Positions 54,359 to 62,858 of a stretch of DNA of 64,000 nucleotides are shown here, in pieces (within the stretch, counting starts at the first letter, position 1; each line of letters begins with the position of its first letter). Source of the stretch: Alphaproteobacteria bacterium HGW-Alphaproteobacteria-7 (lineage in GTDB: Bacteria; Pseudomonadota; Alphaproteobacteria; Sphingomonadales; Sphingomonadaceae); NCBI GenBank assembly GCA_002842735.1, contig PHEB01000007.1, positions 31,498 through 95,497 on the forward strand. The letters run 5' to 3'. A program made the translations under genes and the position numbers. The notes beneath the pieces are model-generated. The model saw only the letters and a list, made by a program, of their open reading frames with translations, searched no databases and had not been told where the DNA came from.

Positions 54359-54460
54359 AGAGCGTTTTCCAGTCAGGTGGGATCACCTGACGATTCAGAA
54401 AACGCGGCGAAACAATAATCTGGAGCGGTCGATCTGGTTCATTCGGATCGACCGCTCTAG
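54359..54460. repeat. Double-palindrome repeat between fliS and fliD
   Basis: The element has two hairpins. The first pairs GCGTTTTC (54362-54369) with GAAAACGC (54398-54405), with an inner CAGGTG/CACCTG palindrome. The second pairs AGCGGTCGAT (54424-54433) with ATCGACCGCT (54447-54456), with a 13-base loop. It fills almost the whole gap and overlaps the fliD stop codon at 54457-54459. It resembles the dispersed intergenic palindromes I recall from alphaproteobacterial genomes. Confidence 0.82.
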
Positions 54461-55893
54461 AACCCATCCGCCGTGCGCGGGGCAAATTGCGCGCGCAGGA
54501 ACGACAGCGTCGATTGCGAGGCCGCGACGCGCCGTTCTGAGGCGACGAACTGCAGGGTCAGCCGTTCGCGCAGGGCTTCCTGCTGCTGGGCAATCGCTTC
54601 CAGCCGCGCATCCGAACTGGCCAGCTGGGTTTCAAACCGCCGCAGCGACCCGCCCAGCGAGCCGGGATCGCTGATCAGGCTGTTGTCGCGCGCAAATCGG
54701 TCCATCGTGGCGAACACGCCCGACGGCCCCACCGTGAACATCGCCGCGACCGCTTCGGCATTGGTTTCAAGCGCCTGATTCAGCCGCGCATTATCGAGCC
54801 GGAAGGTGCCATCGCGATTGAGCGCAAGGCCCAGATCACCAAGCGTGCGCGGCGCGCCCGCGGCAGCACCCGGCATCACCACCTGGCTCGCCAGCTGTGC
54901 CAGATCGCGGCGCAATTCGCGTGCGCCCGGATCATTGCCCAGCTGGCCGCCGACCGGCGCGGCCAGTTCATTGACCTGCGCAACGATATCATTGAGCGCC
55001 GCGACGAAATCATTCATCACCGCCGAAATCGCAGCAGTGTTGCTGGCAAAGCTGAGGCTGGTCGGCGCGCCGATATTGGTGGCGGAAAGATTGAGGGTGA
55101 ACCCGCCGGGCAGCCCGGTGACGCGGTTGGTGGGGCTGGTGATTTCGACCGTATCGAGCAGGAACACCGCATCGCGGGCGGTGGTGCGCAGTTCGCCCGC
55201 ATCGCTGGCCGGTTGCCACGCCAGAAACGACAGATCATCCGCCCCGCCGAGCGGCAGGGGGTTGGCGCTCGCCGTTTCGAGCACAAAGCCGCTGGCCGCG
55301 CCTTCTGCCCCTTTCAACACCAGCTGCGCGCCGCCCGATCCTTGCGCGACATAGGCGCTGATCGCACCCCCGCCGGCCTGATTGATCTTGCTGGCGATGG
55401 TGCTCAGGGTATCATCGGCGGTGACATCAATGGCCAGCGCATCGCGCGCGCCATCGACGGTAAACCCGGCCCCGGCAGCCGTGCCGAACCGGATGGTCAG
55501 CGTGCCTTCGCCCACCAGCGCATCACGGCTGGCATAGCTTTTCGACACCAGCGTTTGCGGCTGGGCAAGCTGGGTCACTTCGAGCGAGAAATTGCCGCGC
55601 GGGCTTAATCCGGTTGGCACGGATACCTGCGCCACTGCCGGATTGCCAAGCGTGCCGCGCGGGGCCAGATCGCCATTGCGGATGCGATCGCCGAGCGCGC
55701 TGGCAAGGCTGGTGACCGAACTGCGCAGCTGCGCCGCCGCCGAAATCCGCGCTTCCAAGGTGGTCCGGCGGGCTTCCAACGTTCCGCGCTGCGCGGCAAA
55801 GCTGGCTTCGGAAATATCATTGGCCAGCGACCCGAAATCGATGCCGCTGCCCGCGCCAAGCGCCGCGATGATTGATGAGCCCGAGGTTTCCAT
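54457..55893 (-). CDS. fliD: Flagellar filament cap FliD (HAP2)
   Basis: A 478-residue FliD. The start SGSSIIAALGAGSGIDFGSL matches the family N-terminus (GSGID motif), the middle carries a FliD_C-type region (SALGDRIRNG, GATSLSFAS and VVMPGAAAGAPRTLGDLGLA) and the C-terminal helix has LRERLTLQFVASERRVAASQ. FliD caps the filament and folds arriving flagellin. Its stop codon sits inside a palindromic repeat. The upstream flhB is 30 bases away on the same strand, so it is probably the distal part of the fli operon. Confidence 0.92.
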   Translation of the reverse strand: METSGSSIIAALGAGSGIDFGSLANDISEASFAAQRGTLEARRTTLEARISAAAQLRSSVTSLASALGDRIRNGDLAPRGTLGNPAVAQVSVPTGLSPRGNFSLEVTQLAQPQTLVSKSYASRDALVGEGTLTIRFGTAAGAGFTVDGARDALAIDVTADDTLSTIASKINQAGGGAISAYVAQGSGGAQLVLKGAEGAASGFVLETASANPLPLGGADDLSFLAWQPASDAGELRTTARDAVFLLDTVEITSPTNRVTGLPGGFTLNLSATNIGAPTSLSFASNTAAISAVMNDFVAALNDIVAQVNELAAPVGGQLGNDPGARELRRDLAQLASQVVMPGAAAGAPRTLGDLGLALNRDGTFRLDNARLNQALETNAEAVAAMFTVGPSGVFATMDRFARDNSLISDPGSLGGSLRRFETQLASSDARLEAIAQQQEALRERLTLQFVASERRVAASQSTLSFLRAQFAPRTADGF

Positions 55894-55923
55894 GTGCAGG
55901 AGGACGGGCGATTGCGCGGCGGT

Positions 55924-57060
55924 TTAAGCCTTTCGGGCGACTTTCCCATCGCCATCAAAATGCAATTCGGGCGGCACGTCGATCACCGGGCGGCGCGGGC
56001 GTTGGCCGCGTTTCAATGCCATCACGAAGGCGACCAGCGCGGCGATGGCGACATATAATTCCTCGCGCACCATCTGGTTGGGACGGGTGGTGAAATAGAC
56101 CGCGCGCGCCAACTGCGGGTATTCGAGCAGCGGCAGCCCTTCTTCGCCCGCGATTTCGCGCATCGCCAGCGCGGTTTCGCCGCGCCCTTTGGCCAGCACC
56201 ACCGGGGCGGGCGCCAGCGCGGGATCATAGGTCAGCGCGACCGCGAAATGCAGCGGGTTGACGATAACGAACTGCGCTTCCTTCATCGCCTTGGCCACCC
56301 CGCCGCGCGCCAGATCGCGTTGCCGCTGACGCCGGGCGGATTTCATTTCGGGTGAGCCTTCGGATTGCTTGTTTTCGTCTTTTATGTCTTGCAGGCTCAT
56401 CTTCAAGCGCTTGTTTCGTTGAAAGATTTGCAGCGGATAATCGATCCCGGCGATCACCAGCAGGCCAATCAGCAGCACGCCCACAAGGCTGCTGATCGCA
56501 TCCAGCGAAAAGCTGATCTGGGTTTCCAACGGATTGTGGCCGAGCGCCAGCAGGCCTGGCAGGCGGCCCGCCGCCCACCACCATGCGATCCCGCCCAGCA
56601 ATCCGAGTTTGAGCAAGCCCTTGCCCAGTTCGATCAGCCCCTGAACACCGAAAATCCGTTTCAGCCCCGATAGCGGGTTGATCCGCGATCCCTTGAACGC
56701 GGCATTGCCGGGGTTGAAACGCCCTTCGCCCAGCAGCAATTGCGATGCGATGGTGATGATTGCCACCACCAGCCCGATCGCCATCACCGGCGGCAGCAGC
56801 GCCAGCGCCGCTTCGCCCATCACCGCGCCCGGAGCAAAGCCATCCAATGCCGCGCGATCAAAGGTAAAGCCCGCCCGCGCCACCTGCCCGATGCTGTCAT
56901 TCAGCCACGGCCCCAGCCCCAGCAAGGCCAGCCCGCCTGTCCCCACCGCCGCGACGGTGGCGACTTCGCGCGAACGCAGCGCATCGCCATTCTTGGCCGC
57001 ATCCGCGCGGCGTTTATGGGTTGGCTCGAACGTCTTTTCGCCCGGGGTCTCCTCAGCCAT
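55924..57060 (-). CDS. flhB: Flagellar export switch protein FlhB, with an NPLH autocleavage site
   Basis: A 378-residue FlhB, four membrane segments in the N-terminal half and a cytoplasmic domain after about residue 215. FlhB is cleaved between Asn and Pro of a conserved NPTH to switch from hook to filament export. Here the site reads IVNPLHFAVALTYD: the Asn-Pro and His are kept but Thr is replaced by Leu. The flanking FAVALTYD and PVVLAKG are normal. The 17-base gap to fliR suggests cotranscription. The N-terminus contains EKTFEPTHKRRADA as expected. Confidence 0.93.
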   Translation of the reverse strand: MAEETPGEKTFEPTHKRRADAAKNGDALRSREVATVAAVGTGGLALLGLGPWLNDSIGQVARAGFTFDRAALDGFAPGAVMGEAALALLPPVMAIGLVVAIITIASQLLLGEGRFNPGNAAFKGSRINPLSGLKRIFGVQGLIELGKGLLKLGLLGGIAWWWAAGRLPGLLALGHNPLETQISFSLDAISSLVGVLLIGLLVIAGIDYPLQIFQRNKRLKMSLQDIKDENKQSEGSPEMKSARRQRQRDLARGGVAKAMKEAQFVIVNPLHFAVALTYDPALAPAPVVLAKGRGETALAMREIAGEEGLPLLEYPQLARAVYFTTRPNQMVREELYVAIAALVAFVMALKRGQRPRRPVIDVPPELHFDGDGKVARKA

Positions 57061-57076
57061 TAGCGCGTTTCCCCGT

Positions 57077-57871
57077 TCATTGCGGGGTCTCCGGCGCGAT
57101 CAATCCGGTGCTGTAATCCAGCGCGGCCTCGATCACGCCTTCGAATTGCTGCACCATCACCGGGATCGCGATGATCAACGCAACAACCCCCGCCAGCGCG
57201 CCCGCAGGCAGGCCGAGCGCAAACAGGTTCAACGCCGGGGCCGAACGCGCCAGCAGGCCGGTCAGCACCTGCACCAGCAGCAGCACCAGCACCACTGGCA
57301 GTGCGATCGCGGCCGCCGTGGCAAAGCCATAACCCATGAACGCAGCGACGTTCTGCGCCTGCCAGGCGCCGAACCCGAACTCGCCCGCAGGCAGCAGGCG
57401 ATAACTTTCGATCAGCAATTCAAACCACAGCAGATGCGCGCCGATGGCATAGAACAGCAGGCTCAGCACCAGTCCGAAAAATGTCCCCAGCGCGCCCGAT
57501 TGCGCCCCGCTTGATGGGTCGATCGAGGTGGCGATGGCGAGGCCCATGGTGCCCGAAATCTGCTCTGCCGCGATCAGCGGGATCGAGAACGCGAGTTGCA
57601 GCACAAACCCCAGCGCGGTGCCCACCAGCACTTCGTGCAGCACCGCCAGCACCGCGGCGAAGCTGAGCATTTCTGGCGCGGGGGCCAACGGCACCCAGGT
57701 GGCGATGAAGAAGCCGAGCACGATCGACAGCAGGATGCGCACCGGCGCGGGCACCGCCATGCCGCCCACCATCGGCGCCGCCATCAGCGCCGCGCCGCAG
57801 CGGATCGACAGGAACAGGATCTGCCACAACTGCGCTTCAAGACTGCCCAGCCCGAAATCGAGGACGTTCAT
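57077..57871 (-). CDS. fliR: Flagellar export gate protein FliR
   Basis: A 264-residue membrane protein with about six segments of the FliR family: ILFLSIRCGAALMAAPMVGG, PVRILLSIVLGFFIA and IAAEQISGTMGLAIATSIDP. FliR forms the export gate with FliP and FliQ. The ATG at 57871 lies directly after the fliQ stop (57876), so it is the natural start. The C-terminus ends APETPQ. Order fliP-fliQ-fliR-flhB is preserved. Confidence 0.92.
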   Translation of the reverse strand: MNVLDFGLGSLEAQLWQILFLSIRCGAALMAAPMVGGMAVPAPVRILLSIVLGFFIATWVPLAPAPEMLSFAAVLAVLHEVLVGTALGFVLQLAFSIPLIAAEQISGTMGLAIATSIDPSSGAQSGALGTFFGLVLSLLFYAIGAHLLWFELLIESYRLLPAGEFGFGAWQAQNVAAFMGYGFATAAAIALPVVLVLLLVQVLTGLLARSAPALNLFALGLPAGALAGVVALIIAIPVMVQQFEGVIEAALDYSTGLIAPETPQ

Positions 57872-57875
57872 GGCA

Positions 57876-58151
57876 TCACATCGACAGCCCGGCGACCTGC
57901 GCCATGATCTCGCGCATGAAATCGGCAAGCAGCCCCATCATCGCCGCGCCCAGCACCACGAACACCAGCGCGATTACCGCCAGTTTGGGAATGAAGCTGA
58001 GGGTCTGTTCATTGACCGATGTTGCCGCCTGAACGATCCCGACCACCAACCCGACCACCAGCGCCGAGATCAGCGCCGGCCCGCCGATCAGCGCAGTGAC
58101 CCACAGCGTCTGATCGGCCAGCGCGAGCAGTTGTGCATCTTCGCCCATCAT
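57876..58151 (-). CDS. fliQ: Flagellar export gate protein FliQ
   Basis: A 91-residue protein with two membrane segments (ALIGGPALISALVVGLVVGI; LAVIALVFVVLGAAMMGLL) separated by the conserved QAATSVNEQTLSFIPK loop. That matches FliQ, a core subunit of the type III export gate. It overlaps the end of fliP by 4 bases and lies just ahead of fliR, the standard order. Confidence 0.93.
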   Translation of the reverse strand: MMGEDAQLLALADQTLWVTALIGGPALISALVVGLVVGIVQAATSVNEQTLSFIPKLAVIALVFVVLGAAMMGLLADFMREIMAQVAGLSM

Positions 58152-58945
58152 CCGAAACTCATTGCCAGTGAGCCCATCAGCAGCGCCCAGCCGTCGACCA
58201 GCACGAACAACAGCAGTTTGAACGGCAAGGAGATGATGGTGGGCGACAGCATCATCATGCCGAGGCTCATCAACACGCTCGCCACCACCAGATCGATGAC
58301 GAGGAACGGCAGGAAGATCATGAACCCGATCTGGAACGCGGTTTCGAGTTCGCTAGTCACGAAGGCGGGGAGCAGGATCGAGAAGGGCACGTCGGAACCG
58401 TTGGTAAAGGTGCCGCCCCCGGCAATATCGGTGAACATTATCAGGTTGGTTTCGCGCGTCTGGTTGAGCATGAAGGCGTGGAAAGCCTCGCCGCCTTGGG
58501 CAATCGCCACATCGGCGCTGATCGTGCCCGCCGCATAGGGGGCGATGGCGTTGGCGTTCACCAGATCAAGCGTCGGTGCCATCACGAACAGCGACAGGAA
58601 CAGCGCGAGACCCGCCAGCACCTGCCCCGGCGGTGATCCCTGCAACCCCAGCGCCTGCCGCAAAATCGCCAGCACCACCAGAATCCGCAGAAAGCTGGTC
58701 ATCATCAGCACCAGCGCGGGCAGGATGGTGAGCAGGCTCATCACCACCAGCAGTTGGAGCGACAGGCTCAGCGGGGAATCCTCACCCGCGCCAGAATCGC
58801 CCAGCGCGCGCTCAATCGCGCTGCCGACGCCCGCCGTCACCAGATCAGGCGCGGGCGCTGCGGCCGATGCCGCAAGCGGCGCGAAAAACATGGTTAACGC
58901 GGCCAGGCACACCAGTGCCGTGCGTAGCATTGTCGGGGCGCGCAT
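58148..58945 (-). CDS. fliP: Flagellar export gate protein FliP
   Basis: A 265-residue FliP with a signal-like N-terminus (MRAPTMLRTALVCLAALTMF, then PLAASAA) and four membrane segments. Family motifs are MTSFLRILVVLAILRQALGL, PPGQVLAGLALFLSLFVMAP and PFLVIDLVVASVLMSLGMMM. FliP, FliQ and FliR form the export channel. The start overlaps the fliO stop by one base (TAATG), indicating coupled translation. Confidence 0.94.
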   Translation of the reverse strand: MRAPTMLRTALVCLAALTMFFAPLAASAAAPAPDLVTAGVGSAIERALGDSGAGEDSPLSLSLQLLVVMSLLTILPALVLMMTSFLRILVVLAILRQALGLQGSPPGQVLAGLALFLSLFVMAPTLDLVNANAIAPYAAGTISADVAIAQGGEAFHAFMLNQTRETNLIMFTDIAGGGTFTNGSDVPFSILLPAFVTSELETAFQIGFMIFLPFLVIDLVVASVLMSLGMMMLSPTIISLPFKLLLFVLVDGWALLMGSLAMSFG

Positions 58946-59235
58946 TATTCTGGCTCCGCGCAGGTCGCGGGCGCTTCGCCCAGTCGCACAACGCCTTGGC
59001 GCGAAAGCCCAAGCAGAATGTCGCGATCATGGAACCGCACCACGGCGAGTTTCATGCCGGGTGCGATCAGGCTGGTTTCAACCAGTTGCAGATGCCGCCC
59101 GCCCGCACGTCCGCCCGAACGTCCCGCAGTTCCCGCCAGCCGGGTTTGCAGATAGCGGGTCAGCCACAGGCTCCCCCAGATCAGCCCGCCCAGCAGCGGC
59201 AGCAGCAGCGCGAGCCGCAGGATATATTCGGCCAT
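58945..59235 (-). CDS. fliO: Flagellar biosynthesis protein FliO
   Basis: A 96-residue protein with one N-terminal membrane segment (YILRLALLLPLLGGLIWGSL) and a short cytoplasmic domain (HLQLVETSLIAPGMKLAVVR, ILLGLSRQGVVRLGE), the FliO pattern. FliO helps assemble FliP into the export gate. The ATG at 59235 is chosen over a longer reading into fliN, because it gives the membrane segment near the start and has a GCGGGACG ribosome site. It lies between fliN and fliP. Confidence 0.87.
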   Translation of the reverse strand: MAEYILRLALLLPLLGGLIWGSLWLTRYLQTRLAGTAGRSGGRAGGRHLQLVETSLIAPGMKLAVVRFHDRDILLGLSRQGVVRLGEAPATCAEPE

Positions 59236-59248
59236 CGTCCCGCCCCGA

Positions 59249-59569
59249 TCAGAGCGCGTCAGCGGGGGCATCGGCGGCGGATGATGCGGGCGCCATATCC
59301 TGCCCATCCTCACCCACCAGCGCCACGATCCGCAGGGCGAACCGGCCCTTGTCCGCCACCACTTCGCCGCGCGCGATCACGCGGCCATTGGCGGTGACAT
59401 CGAGCAATTCGTCGGTCAGCCGGTCAAGCGGCACGGTGCTGCCTTCGCCCAGCATCAACACTTCGCGCAGCGGCAATTCGGTGCGGCCCAGCTCGACCGA
59501 GAGGCGCACGGCGACATCGCCGAAACGATGCGCAAACTGGCTTTGGCCAGCGGGTTGAAAAGCACTCAT
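59249..59569 (-). CDS. fliN: Flagellar motor switch protein FliN
   Basis: A 106-residue protein with one SpoA (surface presentation of antigens) domain: VAVRLSVELGRTELPLREVL then VPLDRLTDELLDVTANGRVI and FALRIVALVG. That matches FliN, which with FliM forms the C ring that controls rotation direction. The C-terminal tail is Ala/Asp-rich. The start overlaps the fliM stop (59566) as ATGA. The gene order fliL-fliM-fliN-fliO-fliP is standard. Confidence 0.93.
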   Translation of the reverse strand: MSAFQPAGQSQFAHRFGDVAVRLSVELGRTELPLREVLMLGEGSTVPLDRLTDELLDVTANGRVIARGEVVADKGRFALRIVALVGEDGQDMAPASSAADAPADAL

Positions 59570-60510
59570 GAAACGGCACCTTCTGCGAAAGCGGGAACGG
59601 GAATGCGGGTCAGGCGGATCGCCATGCGGTCATCGGCGGTGCCGATACTGCCGAAGGCCAGCACCTGTTCGCCCACCATCAACGGCACCTGACGGCCCAT
59701 GGTGAGCGGGATCGAATCGCCGGGGCTCAGCGTCTGAAGCCGCGCCAGCGAAAGATCGAATTCGGCCAGCACCGCGTGCAGCGACAGCGGCACGTTGGCG
59801 AACGGCGCGGCGGTGCCGTTGGCGGGCCTGCGGTCCGCGCGCGGGCCCGGGGTGCGCGCTGCGCCGGGCAGCAGCCGGTCCATCCGCTCAGCCGTGACCA
59901 CAAGGCTTGCGCGCCATGTGCAGCCCTGCTGGTTGGCGATCACCAGCGTAAACATCAGGCAGGCCGCATCGGGGGCAAAGGGTTTCAACCGCGCGGCGTT
60001 TTCGCTGCGGATCATCACTTCGCCGCGCGCATCGGCGTAACTTGCGCGCGTCATCGTCTGCGCGATCATCGTCGCGGCTTCCTCCACCATCAGCGCGGCA
60101 GAGCGTGGCAGTGTTTCGGGCGCATTATCCGCCGTCCTGCCCTCACCCCCGAAAGAACGCTCGGTCAGCGCCAGCGCGGTAGCGAAATCGAAACTGAGCA
60201 GCGCGGTTTCCCCACCTGCCCCGCCCCCGGCCCCAACCCGCAGCAGGCTGTTGGCGGCAAGCGCGCCGATCCGTTCCAGCGCCTCTGCGCCGGTCAGCTG
60301 ATCGGGTTCATCAATGGTCACCTCCAGCCGGTCATCCGACAATAGCGGCGACAGATCATCGGCCAGCGCACGCGCCAGATCGCGGCGCCATGCCGTCAGC
60401 AATTCGGCGCGTTCTTCCGGGCGCGGGCCGCGCGCCTCGCCGTGCCCGGTGAGTTCCGGGCAATGCTGCGCGGCGGCGCGGGCGGCGGCGAAATCGTGAG
60501 CCATCCTCAT
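59566..60510 (-). CDS. fliM: Flagellar motor switch protein FliM
   Basis: A 314-residue protein with the FliM middle domain (about residues 40-230; LLRVGAGGGAGGETALLSFD, AALMVEEAATMIAQTMTRAS) and a C-terminal SpoA domain (VPLSLHAVLAEFDLSLARLQ, SLTPGDSIPLTMG-type segment near residue 270). The EIDALL CheY-binding peptide usual at the N-terminus of FliM is not recognisable here, where the N-terminus reads AHDFAAARAAAQHCPEL; the switch may sense signals differently. The ATG overlaps the fliL stop as ATGA. Confidence 0.88.
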   Translation of the reverse strand: MRMAHDFAAARAAAQHCPELTGHGEARGPRPEERAELLTAWRRDLARALADDLSPLLSDDRLEVTIDEPDQLTGAEALERIGALAANSLLRVGAGGGAGGETALLSFDFATALALTERSFGGEGRTADNAPETLPRSAALMVEEAATMIAQTMTRASYADARGEVMIRSENAARLKPFAPDAACLMFTLVIANQQGCTWRASLVVTAERMDRLLPGAARTPGPRADRRPANGTAAPFANVPLSLHAVLAEFDLSLARLQTLSPGDSIPLTMGRQVPLMVGEQVLAFGSIGTADDRMAIRLTRIPVPAFAEGAVS

Positions 60511-61118
60511 TGGACCAGGAACCCCCGGAAATGCACCGCGTCGATCCCGCCAAAGCCTTCGTTTTCCTCCAGCACATCATTGATCGCCTGGGTCAGCCGC
60601 TTGGACAGACGTTCCTTGCCAGCCACATCATAAACCTCGGCTTCGGGGGTGGCGGCCAGTTGTGTCAGGATCGCTGACCGGATCGCCAGTTCGTGGTTTC
60701 GCACCCATTGCAGCACCCGGCCATCGCGGCGGGTGGATACTGCCAGTTCGACCTGCACCAGCCCCGGCGAATCCGCGAGGTTGGAGGTGAAGCTTTCGGC
60801 AAAGCTGTAATAGACAGTGCGATACTTGCTGCCGCCATCGCCATAGACCGGCGCGCCGCCGTCTTTCTCTGCGTCCGCGCCGGGCACGGGGTAAGGGTCT
60901 GCTTCGCCTTTCAGCACCAGTTTGGGCTCGTCGGGTTCTTGGTGCGCAGCGTCAGCGCCGAACAGGCCCATCGCAAAGGCACCGTAAGCACCGCCCGCGC
61001 CGATGCCGAGCAGCAGCACCGCGCCGATGATGATCTTCATCATCCCGCCCCTACCGCTCTTGGCGGACTTGCCGGTGTCCTCACCGTCCTTGTCGGGTTT
61101 GTCCTTGGTCTTGGACAT
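60507..61118 (-). CDS. fliL: Flagellar basal-body-associated protein FliL
   Basis: FliL supports the stator at the rod. The protein has a basic cytoplasmic start (MSKTKDKPDKDGEDTGKSAK), one membrane segment (MMKIIIGAVLLLGIGAGGAY) and a periplasmic FliL domain (TSNLADSPGLVQVELAVST, LSKRLTQAINDVLEENEGF). The ATG at 61118 has a GGGAG ribosome site; a GTG at 61124 is the alternative. The gene follows fliK and overlaps the fliM start by 4 bases. Confidence 0.92.
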   Translation of the reverse strand: MSKTKDKPDKDGEDTGKSAKSGRGGMMKIIIGAVLLLGIGAGGAYGAFAMGLFGADAAHQEPDEPKLVLKGEADPYPVPGADAEKDGGAPVYGDGGSKYRTVYYSFAESFTSNLADSPGLVQVELAVSTRRDGRVLQWVRNHELAIRSAILTQLAATPEAEVYDVAGKERLSKRLTQAINDVLEENEGFGGIDAVHFRGFLVQ

Positions 61119-61150
61119 GCGCACTTAACTCCCTGTTCGTCATTGCCCGG

Positions 61151-62395
61151 TCAGGCAAATACGCCGCGTTGACGGGGGTCGCCGTGCTGCGCATCAGCAT
61201 CACCGGCGCGCGTTGCCACCGTTTCGGTGGTGCGCGGCTGGCGCTGTTGCGGGTGCTGTTGGCTGCCCTCGTCGCGGTTCAATGATTGCGCCAGGTATGG
61301 TTGAGACGACCCTTGCCCTCCATTAGGGGAAGGCCCGTAACGCTGATCGGATTGGCCATTTTGGCCTGCGCTGTTGTGGGTGCCCGCAGTGTCGGCGGTT
61401 GCTGCAATCGCGCGGTCGGCCAGCGCGGCGTGGATCGCGGGGACGAAGCCCGGATCGCGGCTCGCCAGCACGGCGCGCCAGCCTTCCGCACCGGCGGCGT
61501 CCACCCGCAGCGAGACAAATCCGAATTCAGCGTGGCGCAAGGTCATTTCCGGGCGTGCGGAGCGTAAAGCCTCACGCAGCTCACCCACCTGCGCGATGGT
61601 GCTTTCCTGCTGCGGCGCGGGCGCGCGCGGTTCGGCGCTGTCTGCCACCGGGATGGCAGCGGGCGTGGGGGCAAACGGCGCGGCAGCGGCGGTTGCCGCC
61701 TGAGTGGTGGGCGCAGTGGCAGCGGCCGGCGCTGAAACAGGTTCGGCCAGCAGTGCAGCGGCAGCGGGCGCAGGCGTATCAGGCAAAGCGGCCCGCTCTG
61801 GCAACGGCTGCACCTCGGCCTGCGCGGGCGGGGCCGCCGTGACCTGCGCCCCGGCGCGCGCGGCTGCGCGGGCGGAGACTGGCACGGGTGCAGGCGGATT
61901 GGCGGCAGCCACAAGCACCGCAACAAGTGGCGCGGCAACCGGTGTAGCCACCGTTTCGGCGATTGGCGCGGCGATTGGCGCGGCGGGGCCAGGCTGCCCC
62001 GTTTCCGGTTCCTCCGCCTCCACATCCGCATCAGACGAGCCTTCCGGGGCCGCTTCGGGAAGGGTGGGCAGGGCAGGGGTGTCGGGCGTCTGTGCCACCG
62101 AAATCGTCCCGGCATCGGTAATCGCTGGTGCGGCCAGATCCGGCAAAATTGCGCCACCTTCCGGCAAACCCGTGCCGTCCGGCAGGCGCGCGGCGGGAAG
62201 GGCGGTCAATTCGGTCAGCGGCGGAGTAATCAGGGCCGCGCCAGCATCGCGCTGCGTTGCGGCATCTGCAGCGGGCTGCGCGGCGCTCAGCAATCCGGCA
62301 AAATCCAACCCTGCGCCCGGTTGTGCCAGTGGCATCGCTCCTGCCCCTGCCAGCGGGCCGGGGGTGACGGAAAGTTCGGGCAGGAACGGTATCAT
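61151..62395 (-). CDS. fliK: Flagellar hook-length control protein FliK
   Basis: A 414-residue protein, very rich in Ala and Pro through residue about 280, with a C-terminal FliK-type domain: LREALRSARPEMTLRHAEFG followed by FVSLRVDAAGAEGWRAVLAS. FliK measures hook length and triggers the FlhB substrate switch. The low-complexity N-terminal two-thirds varies strongly between species, so identification rests on the C-terminal domain and on position between fliJ and fliL. Confidence 0.85.
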   Translation of the reverse strand: MIPFLPELSVTPGPLAGAGAMPLAQPGAGLDFAGLLSAAQPAADAATQRDAGAALITPPLTELTALPAARLPDGTGLPEGGAILPDLAAPAITDAGTISVAQTPDTPALPTLPEAAPEGSSDADVEAEEPETGQPGPAAPIAAPIAETVATPVAAPLVAVLVAAANPPAPVPVSARAAARAGAQVTAAPPAQAEVQPLPERAALPDTPAPAAAALLAEPVSAPAAATAPTTQAATAAAAPFAPTPAAIPVADSAEPRAPAPQQESTIAQVGELREALRSARPEMTLRHAEFGFVSLRVDAAGAEGWRAVLASRDPGFVPAIHAALADRAIAATADTAGTHNSAGQNGQSDQRYGPSPNGGQGSSQPYLAQSLNRDEGSQQHPQQRQPRTTETVATRAGDADAQHGDPRQRGVFA

Positions 62396-62426
62396 CGCAT
62401 TATCCTATGTTTGGGGGTCAGGCCGC

Positions 62427-62858
62427 TCACTTGCTTTGCAACTTGCGTGCCAGCGCCGATGCCTCGTGCTCGGCGGCGCGCCGCGCCTTGGTTGCATCCA
62501 GCGCCGCGCGCGCCTCGGCCTCACGCTCGGCCAGACGTTTGGTGCGGCTTTCCGCCTTGGCGAGGGTTTCGGCCTGCCACACGCTCTGGCGCGCAGCGTC
62601 GTGCGCGGCATTGCCAGCGGTGGCGGCGAGCTGCGTCAGGCTGGCGGTAAACGCCGCCCGCCCGGTCAGCGCCGCTCCGGTGGTTGTCCCCGGCATCGGC
62701 GCGCTGATGGCGACCAGCGCCTTGCTCTTGTCTGCCAGCGCATGGCTGCGGGCTTCGGCCTCCAGCGCCTCGGCAAGCCCGCGCAGCGCCTGCTTGCGCG
62801 CGACGTCGGCAATCAGCGTCTGGCGTTCGATCAGCGCCAGTCGGCGCGCCTCACGCAT
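62427..62858 (-). CDS. fliJ: Flagellar export protein FliJ-like
   Basis: A 143-residue, almost entirely helical, Ala/Arg-rich protein (coiled-coil character in ALAEALEAEARSHALADKSK and AERAEAR-type stretches), lying directly after fliI as fliJ does. FliJ is the stalk-like partner of the FliI ATPase. FliJ sequences are weakly conserved, so the call relies on length, coiled-coil pattern and position. The start overlaps the fliI end by 8 bases (62851-62858). Confidence 0.75.
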   Translation of the reverse strand: MREARRLALIERQTLIADVARKQALRGLAEALEAEARSHALADKSKALVAISAPMPGTTTGAALTGRAAFTASLTQLAATAGNAAHDAARQSVWQAETLAKAESRTKRLAEREAEARAALDATKARRAAEHEASALARKLQSK

